DNA from: Macropodus opercularis
Lineage: Eukaryota; Chordata; Actinopteri; Anabantiformes; Osphronemidae
DNA: 64,000 nucleotides
Direction: 5' to 3'
Assembly (NCBI GenBank): GCA_030770545.1
Contig: CM061106.1
Span: 3,188,001-3,252,000 of the forward strand
Below the pieces are notes generated by a model. That model worked only from the letters and a program-made list of their open reading frames with translations. It did not search any database and was not told where the DNA came from. The stretch's first letter is position 1; every line of letters starts with the position of its first letter. This document shows, piece by piece, positions 34,108 to 46,754 of this stretch. A program made the position numbers and the translations under genes.

Positions 34108-34716
34108 TGTAGTGGAAAATGTGTGTACTGGGGATGCAATATATGCTCAGAATGTATAGGATGGAATCTGTACTCTATGTAGGTATTAACAGGAATAGGT
34201 TTTCATAAGTGCAGGCTAGATAGTCAGGCTGTGAGGTGATGGAGTTTCTGTGTCCAGGATGTGAACCTCTTATGTTGGCAGATAACATCCCACATCTGGA
34301 AAAGTTCTTGGCGAGTGGGGCTGCTCCGGGAACACGCTAGGTCGAAGTGACCTGTTGATAACTTTCCCGTAAACAGAGTCATTAGTCTAAACTATCCAGA
34401 TCCGAAGACCAAGATTGGGCAATAGCTTTCTTCCGACTGACGTAGGTTTAGGGTTTAAAAACCAACACCCCAAAGCGGAGAGGGGGAGATGTGTGCTGTG
34501 CCGGCTGGGAGACACAGCTGGTGTCTCCCAGCCAGGCTCCGTCCTTCCCCGCGCGCCAGCGAGCTTTACCCCTGCAGGGAGGAATCAGGTGACTTCGTAT
34601 ATCTGCCTTTCCTATATTTTACACCACTTATGAGAAATAAATCATTTGTATTATTTTGAATCTCAGTGCTGTGTTTGACTGAATTCTTTCAGTGCGAAAT
34701 CTCTGTAACAACTACA
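34108..34716 (+). repeat. 5' LTR (609 bp)
   Basis: TGTAGT...ACTACA ends, a TTTAAAAACC TATA-like element near 34455, and AGAAATAAATC polyadenylation signal near 34632. Short frames inside it are not genes. Confidence 0.9.
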
Positions 34717-34722
34717 GATTCT

Positions 34723-34740
34723 TGGCGTCACGAAGAAGGC
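34723..34740 (+). promoter_or_regulatory. Primer-binding-like site
   Basis: TGGCGTCACGAAGAAGGC starts six bases after the 5' LTR. TGG at its start fits pairing with a tRNA CCA end. The rest is reminiscent of an arginine tRNA 3' end, but the match is imperfect. Confidence 0.5.
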
Positions 34741-36429
34741 AAAAGGGAGCCAAATTCTGCTGCTGGTTTCTGGACACAGACGACGTCACGTGTGGCCACA
34801 GGTAAAAAGCTGCGTTTTGCTTTTCTTTGACGTACTCTGTGTCTGGGATCAGTTGGAGAATTTTGGTAAGATTGTTTAACAAAATCACAACGTGACCTAA
34901 ACAGTAAAATTCTAATTTGGCTACCTTAAGAAAAGAATTTGGTGTGAGGGAAACCCCACCGTGGTGTTGAAGGCTTTATATACGGAGTCACTTCTGCTTC
35001 TGCTGCTTAAATAACTGTTGCTGCATGTGTTGTGTTTTGTTTGTTCTATTGATGTGTCTATAAGGAGGAAAATGATGCAACCTATTGACCACTAAAGGGT
35101 TTTTCAGACATTGAGAATTCTAAATTATGGGCGTGTGAGTCTGGAATTAGTGAACGGAAATTATTATGTGAAGGTTGTGTAAGTCCAGATGACTGTTTGC
35201 GTGGGCTCTGCATGGTTAATTAGGCCCAGTTACTCAACGAAAATTGAAAACACTTCAAATGTATCTTTTTTGTTTTGTGAGTTGAGGTCAAAGAGCACAG
35301 AGGTTTTGCAGAGGCAACAGTGCAGTGGGCGCTCGCAGTGGGTTTCGACTCCAGAAGTGTTGTTGTTGTTGTTGTTGTGCTCACCTAATTAGGAACGAAT
35401 ATTTAATCTAGAAATAGATTAGGCTGTTTTTCACTGCGAGTTGATAACTTGGGAAAGTTACATTAGCCTGGGCCAGATCAACCCAGGTGTAAATTTCGCC
35501 ACGGCAGAGGTACCTGAGTTTATAAGAAAAACCCGTTGAAAAGCGCTTTTCTGTGAGAAAGGAGTCTAGACTGAAATGTGTTGAATATATATGCATATGA
35601 ATTAATGAAGCTTCAAATATATATATATGTGTATGTGCTTATGCATAGATGCGCTGTGTTTATGTGTATCAGCTTTGTGGTGATTTGTGTGTTTATTGCT
35701 GAGAAAAGCTGTTGAATCTTTGTGAATCTGCTTTGTTTGGTTGTGCTGCATTACAGTCAGAGCTGGGGGCTGTAGGGTTAATGTTAAGCAGCGGCTCTGT
35801 GTCTGTCTCTCTTTGCTCTTGCAGCAGAGTGTGTGTGTGTGAAGAGATAAAAATAGATCCTTTCAGAGTAAGAGCAGACTGGAGTTTTCACTGTGTTCTT
35901 CTCGTGGTCCGGTAGAGGCTGCGCTGCGGAGCTGTTTTTGCTGTTTGCTTTTATGAACTTTTTGGGTTGAGAAACCTAAGATTTGATTTGACCATAAAAC
36001 ATTGAGAGTGTTTTTCCTCGCTGTGGTTGGTTGTTGGTGGATAATTGTTCACAGTGTTGTTACAGTGACCGCGCTCTCCTGTTTTTTAAAGAGGAGGGAT
36101 TTTGTGTGAACGCGCGGTCCACGATTGGCTTTGAGTCTGTGGGTGAGACAGCGCATCTCCTGGTGGTCAGGGGCTACTACACATAAGCCCAACCAGCCTC
36201 CTCCCTTTCTGTTCAAAGTGTGTGTGTGAGAAGCTCCTAGGTTCACATTGTGACAAAGCAGCTGAGACATTTAGTTCTAAAGGGTTTGGAGACTGCTTAG
36301 AGCTCAAATTACATACTCCACTGTTGCTTGAATCTGGACAATAAGGCTTGAAGTTTTTTGTAACAGAAAACACTTAGTCTTTAAATTGCGTCACGGACAT
36401 AAAACAATACAGTCACATCGCATAGAGTC

Positions 36430-37509
36430 ATGGAGTCTGGCACTAAGAACACGTCTCCTGTCGAGGTGAAAAAGAATCCGCTGTTGACGGAAGAAATTTG
36501 TAGATATTAAAATAAATTAAACACGCGAACGCAGAAGGCTACGTCACCCTGACCATTGGGGGAGGGAGCGTTCGACCACAGGCAGTGTGCGGAAATGGAA
36601 GTTTTAATAAAATCTGCAAAACGTGTACATGAGCGTGAGACTGCAGTGGTGCAACTATTTACAGAGCATGTCCAGGCGTTAGGAGCGTGTGGAAAGGCAG
36701 TTAGAGACGAGGAAAATAAAGAAACCCCCTCCCTATGCTGCACAAATTCCTGTGAGAGAAAAGGACATTTTAGGTCAGAGGAGGTGGATGAACTATTAGA
36801 GTCGCCCAAAGTTTATTTGAAGGTAGTGAACATTTCAGATAGAGATCCCTGCTGTACAAGTGGTCTGCATGTCAGAAGTAGATAAAGAGCATTAACGGGA
36901 GTGTGGTGACACGAATAAGCAGGTTGAGGATGTGAGAGAGACTGAAGCAGCTGGAGACGATGAGAGAACTGAGAGATCTCCCAAAGCCACTGGGAGGAAA
37001 GCAGTTTCTGGGAAACCAGTGACGTCATCCAGAGTGAAGGAGGCACGTGAGGATATTCGGCCTGGTTGCAGTGATCATCAGTGGTTTGTCACCATCTCAG
37101 AGCAAACTAAGAGAAGCTGGGAGACTGTGTAACGTGTCATGTGATCATTTCACTGGTCATGTGGTGGATGTTGTAACAAAGTTGTTTGCTAATGCTGTTC
37201 ATCAGAAGCAGACAGATAAGGAGCCAGCAACCGAACTGAAACACCAGCCGTCGAATGAGAAAAAGAAGAAAAGACAGACAGTGGTGAACTGCACTGCTGA
37301 ACCAGCCCAAGCACCTCAGACATCAGCTACAACACCCGTCATGGCCGAGCCCCAGGTGATATACATCCAGCCAGGGTGGTGGACAGGACCTCCAAGGATG
37401 AGAGGAGGGTTTCCTACCGGCCGGGGCAGAGGAGCCAGACGAGGAAGTGCAGCTGGAAAATGTTCTGTGGAAGACTTGGACATGTAAGAGATCACTGTCC
37501 ACCTGAATG
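36430..37509 (+). pseudogene. gag-like relic
   Basis: An ATG at 36430 starts a frame stopped after 26 codons. Further open pieces lie at 36556-36885 and 37047-37487. Near the end are an Arg/Gly-rich GRGRGARRG stretch and a zinc-knuckle-like CGRLGHVRDHC whose first cysteine position and frame are disturbed. Position after the primer site and a basic, knuckle-like end suggest a nucleocapsid-containing gag. Several breaks make it non-coding as it stands. Weak family call. Confidence 0.45.
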
Positions 37510-40500
37510 AACTAAGGAGACGAAGGCAGAATCCCTGAGACGCTGGGATCTGAGGATATTGGCTGTTATCAACATCAGCCCGTGGCCAGCAGTCATTGCT
37601 GGCAGGAGCCGTGCACTTGATTAAAAAAAAAAAAAAAAAAAGAAGGAAAAACACTGGCACGGACGAGGAAAAAAAGAAGAGAGAATCGCGGTGCAGCAAC
37701 TGCATGTTGTCAGTGACTGAGGAAAAGACATTTCTGAACTTTGCACTTTGCTGACATAGCATCACAGTCTGCATGTTCGTCCCACTGCACACCCCATTAT
37801 TTAAAGACAGATTCTGAAGATCAGAATTTATATTAAAAAAAAAAAAAAGTATTTTATCAAGAAATTTCACATTATCTTATTAGCAGACCACAAGTTGAGA
37901 CAGTTAGGTCCCATGACTTGAAAGGAAAAAAGAATGATAATTTAAAAAAAAAAAAAAAAGAAAAGAAAAAGAAAAGAGAGAAATAAAAAGCCAAGAGTTA
38001 GTTTAGTGTATATGTATTTTCTTAAAACACCACTTAGTCTAGTAATAAGTGTAGATAAGTATAGATGCATGTATGAGGGTAAAGCTTAGAGTCCCCTTAG
38101 AATCCAAGCTGAGGTTCCAGATCCACATGCTCTGGTGTCGGATGTTCTACCTGATGCTCAGTGGTTCAGTGGTTGATCTGTGTTCTGGGTTTTCAGTGTG
38201 ATACTGAGTGAATACAGTTGACATCTCTTTGAATTCATAGGTTGATGAGTGTTCACCTAGTCTGGAAACGTGTCGTGTGGGTTCCATCACTATGTTGTCA
38301 CTGCTGGCTGAAAGAGGCCATAAAGTATCTATGAATAAGCTTCAGTACTGAAAAGACCAAGTGGAGAATCTGGGAGGTTGATCACACAGGGAACATGCGC
38401 TGGGTCTCATTCTCAATTCTGCTTTCTCCTTCTCAATTGGAAGCTGTGTCTAATGTTCCAAACCAACCACAGTCCGGGAAATGCAAATTTTCCTAAGAAT
38501 GACAGGCTGCAGAATAGATTGGATAGATGGGTATTGAACAATTGTGCAACCCCTGAGAGAGATGATAAAAACTGACGGAACTGGAAAGTTATGGGGAAAA
38601 AACTTGTGTGGACCCCAGAGGGTCACGTGTCATTTGAAACCATTAAAGTGTTGTTGCAGCAGACTACTGCTTTGATTCTATGAGAACACGTTACTAGTGT
38701 GTGTTTCTTTTTAAACAGACAGCATGAACGGGCCTAAAGGAGGAGTGTGACAATGTGTGTGTAGCTCATAGCATGTTACTCTATGGTTCCACTGCTGGTT
38801 GAAGTTAATTTCCCAGCCTGTTACCTTTAACCTATGAACAGGCCTCTGCAGTGAGGAGGGATTGGTTCCCGAGAAGAGGAGTGAATTTAAGTGAGTGGCA
38901 GAGATGCGTTAGCGATAACAGTATTACGTAAAAAATAGAAAAACATTGTGATTGTGTCATTATATGTGTGTGTGTGCAGGTTTAACATTGCATGAAGCTT
39001 TGCTTGAGTGACTAATGGTAACTAATCGATCAGAGATCTCATGAAAATTATGAAAATTCTTTGACACTCGAGTGTTTTCTGCAGGAAAAATCATGGAATC
39101 AGCGTCTACCATCATGGAGGAGGGGGCCCCCTAAGCGACCCCTAAGCGACCCCTAAGCAATACCTAAGCAACACCTAAACGACACTGATGATTCCTTCAG
39201 CAGGACGAGTAGTTAAACTGCAGTTCATTCTGAGCGGGAGGTCTCCCTCCCAGCTCACGTGCACGATAAAACCTGAGCTCATGACATAAAGAACCGACTG
39301 ACTGACTGAAACAAGGTTTCACAGACTGACCATGAGAAATGTCTGATGTTTGATGTTTGTTTGTTGATGTTGTATATAATGATGTCATATAATGTAATAA
39401 TTTTCCATCTTAGCTCAATGATGTAATCTTAAACCCAAGCAAGGAGGAGCTGCTTGTTATTGGTGACAGGTTCAGCTGTTCCAGACAGAATGTGGTGTTT
39501 TTGTTGTAAACCTGGAGCTCACCCTAACAACTTGGGTTCACTCTCTCTAGGCACCGCAGCAGTGGACGTCATCACACCAACCATCTCTCTAACGTTCACA
39601 ACTCTCTCCCACAGGCTCTGTTAGTATGAGAGGAGGGTGTGGAGTTGCATGTGTTGCACTTTTGTCTATGTGCCTCTCAGCTATCTGCTCTCAGGTTAAA
39701 GCTGCAGTAACAGTCCAGGCGCTGGAGTGATCTGGACATAGAGGATTCGTATCCAGGATTGTGTAGAGGAAAAGATTATACCAGATGCCCTTGAGCTATC
39801 AGAGCCGATCTCCTAGAAGTAACCAGTCCGTCATAGAGGGTGGCCGACGCCTCATGTCAGCAGCCTGGTTTCAGGGCGACACCAGCATGACGCGATACAG
39901 AAGGAAGGAGAAAGGAGACGACCTCAGTGGAGCCATACACGGAACACAAATCGCAGTGCAGCTCCTATAGATCCTCTGTTCATCATCTTAATGATTCATC
40001 CCAGAAACTTCAGGAGCAACATCCCTATGAAACAAACCGCTAACGAGACACCAGACACAGCCCTGACAGGTGTCCATCTGACCAACACGGCTACAGGGCG
40101 TGGGCGGATCGCCGTCCTTAGCCGCACCAAACGATTCACACACCAACACACACCTGTTCCAGAGGAAACACATACAGGACATGACCCGGATGGAACGCCG
40201 ACCTTCACGACATCTCTCAGACTCTGGGTTTTGTGGGTTAATGTGACATTTGGTTTGAAATGGGAAGTCACCTTCCTCCCCCTGCAAGATTTAGTAATGT
40301 TAAGTCGTATGTTAAGCTCAAAGGTTCATTTTGTTTATTGGAATTGTGTTTAATGTGATGCCAGTTCTGTTAAGCTAAGGATAAAGTTAATTTAATAATT
40401 TACTTAGTTGACTCTGTTTTGATCTAGAGGATTTTGTGGGACAGTATGTGAGTAAGTGCTGTTTCAGTTGGGGACAATTTGCATGTGTTAGGTTGTATAG

Positions 40501-40544
40501 CATGTGTGTGAATGTTTCGACTATGGTGGTGCTTTAGGAAGCCC
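37510..40544 (+). other. Element interior without recognisable pol or env
   Basis: Three A-rich runs (37622-37680, 37833-37848, 37944-37985) and a short tandem repeat (39129-39184) occur. A weak splice-acceptor-like CTTTTTAAACAG precedes an ATG near 38725. The open frames up to 120 codons (39991-40353) have no motif I recognise. Confidence 0.5.
39129..39184 (+). repeat. Short tandem repeat in element interior
   Basis: Repeats of CCTAAGCGAC and decayed CCTAAGCAA forms with about 10-11-bp spacing. Confidence 0.7.
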
Positions 40545-40556
40545 CAGAGGAGGGAT
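40545..40556 (+). promoter_or_regulatory. Polypurine tract
   Basis: CAGAGGAGGGAT directly before the 3' LTR. The antisense element at the right edge has the equivalent CCAGAGGGGGGAC next to its LTR. Confidence 0.65.
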
Positions 40557-41165
40557 TGTAGTGGAAAATGTGTGTACTGGGGATGCAATATATGCTCAGA
40601 ATGTATAGGATGGAATCTGTACTCTATGTAGGTATTAACAGGAATAGGTTTTCATAAGTGCAGGCTAGATAGTCAGGCTGTGAGGTGATGGAGTTTCTGT
40701 GTCCAGGATGTGAACCTCTTATGTTGGCAGATAACATCCCACATCTGGAAAAGTTCTTGGCGAGTGGGGCTGCTCCGGGAACACGCTAGGTCGAAGTGAC
40801 CTGTTGATAACTTTCCCGTAAACAGAGTCATTAGTCTAAACTATCCAGATCCGAAGACCAAGATTGGGCAATAGCTTTCTTCCGACTGACGTAGGTTTAG
40901 GGTTTAAAAACCAACACCCCAAAGCGGAGAGGGGGAGATGTGTGCTGTGCCGGCTGGGAGACACAGCTGGTGTCTCCCAGCCAGGCTCCGTCCTTCCCCG
41001 CGCGCCAGCGAGCTTTACCCCTGCAGGGAGGAATCAGGTGACTTCGTATATCTGCCTTTCCTATATTTTACACCACTTATGAGAAATAAATCATTTGTAT
41101 TATTTTGAATCTCAGTGCTGTGTTTGACTGAATTCTTTCAGTGCGAAATCTCTGTAACAACTACA
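40557..41165 (+). repeat. 3' LTR (609 bp)
   Basis: Matches the 5' LTR base for base as far as I could compare, with the same length and ends. Confidence 0.9.
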
Positions 41166-41988
41166 ATAGTAAGACGTAAATAAAAGAGACACATTCACAT
41201 TGTGTGAGTTCTGCTCTGCTTTGTTCAGACGAACCTGCAGACTCCTAACGACAGACGTTCAGTCTCAGGTGGGAGCTGGAAGCTAAAGCAGGAGACTTGA
41301 TCTTCACTCCAACCAACAAGCCTTGGCCACAGCAAGTCCTACACAGCGTGGGTCATCAGCCACAACGGCCCAGGACGACGCTGCCTCAATGTGCAGTTCT
41401 ACCAAAGGATGTGGTCAAACCCTCCCTGAGCAGCTTTAAGTGGACGTGTTCCTCAATGAAGACGTGTCCACAAACCTCCACATAGAACCAAGGCTGAAAT
41501 AGACTGAGTCCATCAGGCAGCAACAAGAGGGAGGACGAAGAGTCCACAAGTTTTCACTGGCAGTGGAGGCTCAAGGTGATTCAACCTAGGTTTTCATTTG
41601 CTTTCCCCACAATAGAAACACAACAATTTGAGAATGAAACCATGACGTGACCTGTTCTATAGAAAATGATGATGCTGAAAGTCAGAGTTCAGCTACTGAA
41701 CCATCACCTTCTGAACATATATGTTCAACAGAATTGGTTGTTGCAGTTGGAGAAGTCGGTTCAGACGATATTAGATATGAGCTGCAGGGTCAGTTTGAAA
41801 TATTCTACCTTCAGTGGTTCAGAGCTTAAATTAAATAAAAGTCTGGAGTCACAGCACATTGTTTAAATACTTCATGAAGTCATTAAGTGCTGTAGCAGTG
41901 ATTCTGATCTTTGTTCCTAAACATGTGACCAGAGGCTGGAACGGACGTCTCCTTTGAAGAACTCTTCATTTCTGTTCCTGGTGCTGAC
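41166..41988 (-). repeat. Inverted duplication, arm B (second part)
   Basis: Continues the reverse complement of arm A (about 13370 down to 12580) after the LTR element. Similarity stops at GGTGCTGA near 41988. Confidence 0.85.
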
Positions 41989-43437
41989 AGCTTCCAACCC
42001 TGGGCTTCAAAAGCCGAGTCAGCTGGAGTTTAGGACCAGGAGCCAGGAGTGAGACGCTTCCTTCCTCTTCACATGTTAGTGAATTTAATCCTGCTGTTGA
42101 TAGATTCTCATCCAGTACTTGTCAGTGAATTTTATAGGTGGATGACATCAGGTCAGTGTCTACACAGTAATAGTGGACGTTGACGTTTCTAGAGCTTAAA
42201 TAAATTCTCTGACAAGAACTGAATTCACGCACAACTAAGTGCCAAACCTATGACTCCCTCAGTGGGAATTGCTAAACTAACAGCTAAAGGCCTGACAGGA
42301 CAGGCAGGAACTTAGACCCACTAGACAGAACTAAAAGCTATAAGCTGCTCAATGACACAAAGACCTAATCAAAGGACAGAATTAAAATCACTACAAACTG
42401 CAGGGCGTTACTGTTAACAAAGACTAAACAGAAACACAGGACAGAAATCACAACAGGAAAACACTAACACTGACCGACTGTAAACTTATTGGCCTGTTGG
42501 TTATTTCTCTTCATATGAAAATACTGATAATCAAATGTGTGAGGTGACACAGAAACAGTGTGACGCTGTGAGCGATGGTTTCATGAGCAGAGAGTGAAAG
42601 AAGTGAAGAAGTCATGGTTGGCTTCTCTTTGTTTGTAGCTGCAGGCTGCACCACAGACTAAAACCTGTTTCGACTGCACGTCGTCAGTTTCTTCTGTTCT
42701 TTAAATGATGAGGCTGTCGTCCAGACGTCTGCTTCGCTTGCTTCACGCTTCTTTACTCGTCTGCCTTTGGAGGTTTGACTTGGACAAAAGGGCTTCGCTG
42801 CAGTGAAATCATGAGACACATGGACATAAAACATGCGTCTAATACTAGAAGCAATAAATAGATATTTATAGAAAACAGGCTTGTGGAGCTGAAACAACAC
42901 CAACATGCAGACGTATGAATGAAGCCTCTTGGGATGAGGCTGGTTTCTCAGGTCTTTAGTTCTGGGCTGATGTCACTGGCTTGTTTCTCCACAGGTTGAT
43001 TCTCTGGCTCATTTTAACTGGTGATGTGTTCGACTCAGTTGCTTGGTCAGTGACGTGTGTGTAGTGTTTTCTGTGCTCACATGTTTCTGGTCAGTTCAAT
43101 CCTCACTTAGTGGTTGTGTCTGTTCATTTATTCTGTGAGTTGGTTCTAGTGATTCATCTTTTAGTTTAGCTGCCTGTTCTGTTAGAAATTAATGTTTTCT
43201 GTCAATATGTTGCCTCATTTGAATCATTCTGCATTAAACTGATTAAATGTTGTCTCTTGGTCACGTGTTTATTTAATGTAATTTTTTATTGCTATGTTAA
43301 TTATCCCCAGGCTTAGTTTTATGCAGGTTGCTGCTCATGTCATTGTAATTTGATGAGAATCACTACGTATTTTATTGTGATTGACCAAGTTCATTTCCAT
43401 CATTTCCATGTGAGGCTCTACTCAGTCTAGTTTCTAG
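41989..43437. other. No gene recognised
   Basis: Includes A-rich sequence at 42280-42480 of the kind seen at Gypsy-type LTRs elsewhere in the window, but no LTR ends were found. Confidence 0.35.
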
Positions 43438-44341
43438 AGCAGGGTCACCAACATTTTTGAATCTCAGAGCTACTTCATGGATACTGAGTCGTACGAAGGG
43501 CTACCAGTTTGATACACTCTTCTGAAATAACAGAGTTATACATTATTAATAATGGTTAATGATACTCATCTATGTGAAGACAATGATCACCTCAATGATT
43601 TCTCACCATAATTATCAACAATGAGGTGGGAAACAGATATCGATACTCAGCATTTTATTTCTATTAATCTCAGTAGATGTTACATTTTCACTACATTTCA
43701 TAGGAAAAACGTCCCATGTTCACCACTGACAAACCCTTTAACTAACCACAAACTATGTTGCACCATGTTTCAAAATGTTATCAATTATGGAATGTTAGAA
43801 AAATCCACTTCCATATTTTGAAGTAAATCTTCACATTTAGAACTAATAACCAAATCTGCAACAGTTTTAATAAAGTTATAACTGTTCATGTCATGAACAC
43901 ACTTTTAAATTAAACACGTCTTCAGTATTTGGTTCCAGCTTTGCCGTGGTCCTGCCATGTTGCCACCTCTGTCTGCCAACGTCTGGCATCGGTTTCTTAG
44001 TTAGTGGAGGACTGGTGTTGCTGGTCTGGTTTGTGTAACGTGAGCCTTTCAGATGTGCATCAGTGAGGCGTGTTCTGTGTTTGTTCCTGATGGAGTTTAT
44101 GTCAGAAAATGTCGATTCTCAGCCAGGTTGAACCTAATAGGTCGACAGCCTTCATAGCTGCTGTGCAGACACCACTGGACTTTGTGTCAACAAGGCACCA
44201 AACGTCTGGTGCAGCCTGGCAGGCTTTGAGGTGCAGCTCATGCAATGTTATCATTTCAGCCTCCACCTGTCCAGCATCCGAGTTGAACGTTGCACTTAAC
44301 TGCTCAGCAAAGCAGGAAACAATTAGAAACGAATGACACAC
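43438..44341 (-). mobile_element. hAT-type transposon relic with transposase C-terminal fragment
   Basis: A minus frame 44341-44102 has ATFNSDAGQVEAEMITLHEL and WCLVDTK...AVDLLGSTW. A neighbouring segment at about 44115-44040 reads FSDINSIRNKHRTRLTDAHL. These match the dimerisation-domain end of hAT transposases related to GTF2I-repeat proteins. The left end GCAGGGTCACCAACATTTTTG resembles the terminus of such elements. Frames are interrupted, so it is a fossil. Confidence 0.65.
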
Positions 44342-45114
44342 ATGGCTTAAGGCGTCTCAGGCTACATACTGGTTGACAAAAAGCGGCTTTGGGCACATTA
44401 GACAAGCAATGTGTGTTATTGTTTAGGATCGACTGCAGGATATGGAGACGTCTTTATCGATCTTAATGTTGAAATGTAGACCTACTGAAATAAGGTAATT
44501 AAATGGGAATTTATGTGTAATTTCTTTTCTCTTATTCTCATTCATTCAGTTCCTTGGTTGCATACAGACGCACTTTAAATAAATAAACTCCACACAACTC
44601 CGCTTTACAAAATGCCTTTATTGCAAGTATTTACAGCAGTAATGAGCAAAAAGGTTCAGAATGAAAAGATTAATATTCATCAAATTCTTTCAGTAAAAGT
44701 TTAAAAACAATAGAAATAAACACTATCAAGTCAAACCAGACAGAGATGATGTGTCTTCTATTGTCTGCTGACAGATCGTCTCATCTCAGTCACATTGATT
44801 CAGCATAAGTGGAATGAAAATATTCAGACGTGTGTCCACACAGAAACATATTAATAGAAGCATTTTATTAAACCCAGAAAACCAAATCTGTGTTTGCTCA
44901 TATTTCCTTTATGCAGCAACTGTTTCAATGGAAGAAAACATCAGGACACAGTAAACAAATATAAAGTCAAGAAGCAGTGACAAAGTTTTACTGAGACACA
45001 TTTAATGAAGCTGCTTCAGATTTACCTATAACACAAACATGTCAAAGCTCTGAGGACATGAGTTCACCTTCCTACAAACCAAATGTTGCTGTGATTGGTC
45101 CATCATCACTGTGA

Positions 45115-45601
45115 TCAGGTTGATGCTGTGAGCTGCTGCTTCTGTGTGTTTTCTCTGAGCTCCTCTCTCTCAGCCTCCTCTACACTCGGAGCTTTGGCTG
45201 CCTGGATGTGGAGCTTCCCGTCTGGATCCATGGAGCAGCTGACGGCTTCAGGGTTCAGTCCTTCAGGCAGATCCAACTCCTGTCTGAACTCCTGCAGTCT
45301 GGCAGAGTAGGAGTCTTTCCCGTCCTCCTGCTTCTTCTCTGTCAGCTTCCTGCCCACCTGCCTGACAGACAGCTGCTCTGTCTGTCCCTCTTCCTCCAGC
45401 TGGTAGGAGACTGGCTGCAGGGCCACACTGCTGTGGAAAGGCTCCGTCTCCTCCAGGATCTGGTGTTGAAGTCTGGAGGTTTCTGTGCAGTAGATGCTGC
45501 TGGTAGAGCAGAGGTCTGACCTCTGGCCACAGACTGCGTCCAGGACAGCAGACGTCCATGAAGGGACTGAGGGCAGAGCTGAATCCATGAGAGCACAGCG
45601 T
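45115..45601 (-). pseudogene. hsp30: hsp30-type small heat-shock protein pseudogene
   Basis: Minus-strand sequence reads TLCSHGFSSALSPFMDVCCP and ...SLWPEVRPLLYQQHLLHRNLQ in one frame. After a shift it reads RLQHQILEETEPFHSSVALQ, LSVRQVGRKL and LQEFRQELDLPEGLNPEAVS. These are the hallmarks of fish hsp30, an alpha-crystallin-type chaperone encoded by intronless genes. Lesions: ACG where the usual start ATG would be (45601-45599), a frameshift with loss near LHRNLQ, and deletions in the alpha-crystallin domain before LSVRQ and after GRKL. It would not fold as a normal chaperone. A protein from the internal ATG at 45588 (157 codons) is possible but would lack key strands. Confidence 0.8.
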
Positions 45602-46716
45602 GTTCAGAGTGTGTTTAGTGCTGGGATGGAACAATGTTCAGCGTCTGTTCACCTCTATGTCTCTGTGTTGCTTTGTGTCTCAGCAGTGGGTCTGTCAATG
45701 TCGAGTGACATTTTAGAAGTGAGACGTAAATCAGACACATTTGTAGATATTTGCATAGACGCACTAATCATCAGAATTATCCTGATGTGAACAGATTCAT
45801 TTGACATAAACTCTGTTCAACACAAATATTCTGTCAAATGGCTCAAACTTGCTTTGCTTTAACATAAAGGTCAGAGGTCACTGATGTTACCATGGAAACA
45901 CAGCTGATTGTCCTGTGATGTGTGTAGGTGAGGTGAGTCTTTAGATGGTTCAGTTCAACGTAGTTTATTTACATAGTGACGTGACAAAAGGCTCATTAAA
46001 GCTTTAGGACCTGAACCACTGATCATGAGGACTAACAACCTTTAGATGCTGCTGTTACCAGGAGAATGTGATCGACCAAAGCTCGTCACCCTGTTGTTGA
46101 GTGTTGACTCTGTGGTAGAACCGTCCTGCTTAGGCTTTGTCTTCAGAGACGGGTATTTTAAAGCCCTGCATTGTTTTTGTTTCAGCAAACTGTACAGTTA
46201 ATTTTCATTTTCTGCTTCCAGTGTGATAAAAAATGTTTCTACTGTTAATTTACCGTCTACATACACACATCACCTATTTATTTGAAGTTATTTGGATATA
46301 AAGCAAAAGTGTCTGAAGTGTCCCTGGAGCTTCTGCTTCAACCTCTTAAACAAAGACCTGCTGTGTACGTTTGTTGACCATTGTAACATGAAGACATCAC
46401 CTTTGTCAATTCAGTTCAGTTCAAAACACTTTATTTGTCCCCAGTTGGAAGTTTGAGGCAGAGAGTAAAACAAAATCTCTGTATGCATCTGTATTACACA
46501 GATGATCAGCCTGAGGGTCCATGAGTCTATGGGAGGAAGTGGGAGTTAGGGCTGAAGAGGGTTCTAGTGTGGAGGGTGGTAGCTGAGCTTGGGTGGTGGT
46601 TGGGGTAAAGGGGTGGGGGTGTGAGGGGGCGTCCAGGCCGTGAGTGAGTCCCTGGGGTCAAAGGTGGAGGGTGGAGAGGGCTCTGACTGCTAGTCCAATA
46701 ATTCTGGAGCCATCTT

Positions 46717-46740
46717 ATCGTAGATGATGATGATGATGAT
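46717..46740. repeat. (GAT)n microsatellite
   Basis: Seven or eight GAT/ATG units in a row. Confidence 0.8.
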
Positions 46741-46754
46741 GCCGGTGCTCCTGG

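Larger units (their letters stand above)
34108..41165 (+). mobile_element. 7.06-kb LTR element (ERV-like), non-autonomous by appearance
   Basis: Two 609-bp LTRs (34108-34716 and 40557-41165) begin TGTAGTGG and end ACTACA. I found no difference between them. The 4-bp duplication ATAG flanks the element (34104-34107, 41166-41169), and arm A gives the uninterrupted site. Inside are a primer-binding-like site, a gag-like relic and a polypurine tract. I find no protease, reverse transcriptase, RNase H, integrase or envelope motif in about 5.8 kb of interior. Identical LTRs imply a recent insertion, so supply of enzymes from another copy is the simplest reading. Confidence 0.85.

Noticed and set aside
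34415..34633. A 72-codon frame that occurs twice, identically (also 40864-41082)
   Set aside because: It lies wholly inside the two LTRs; identity comes from LTR duplication, not coding constraint.
37316..37870. 184-codon minus frame inside the LTR element
   Set aside because: Runs through poly-A stretches and opposite the gag-like relic; no motif.
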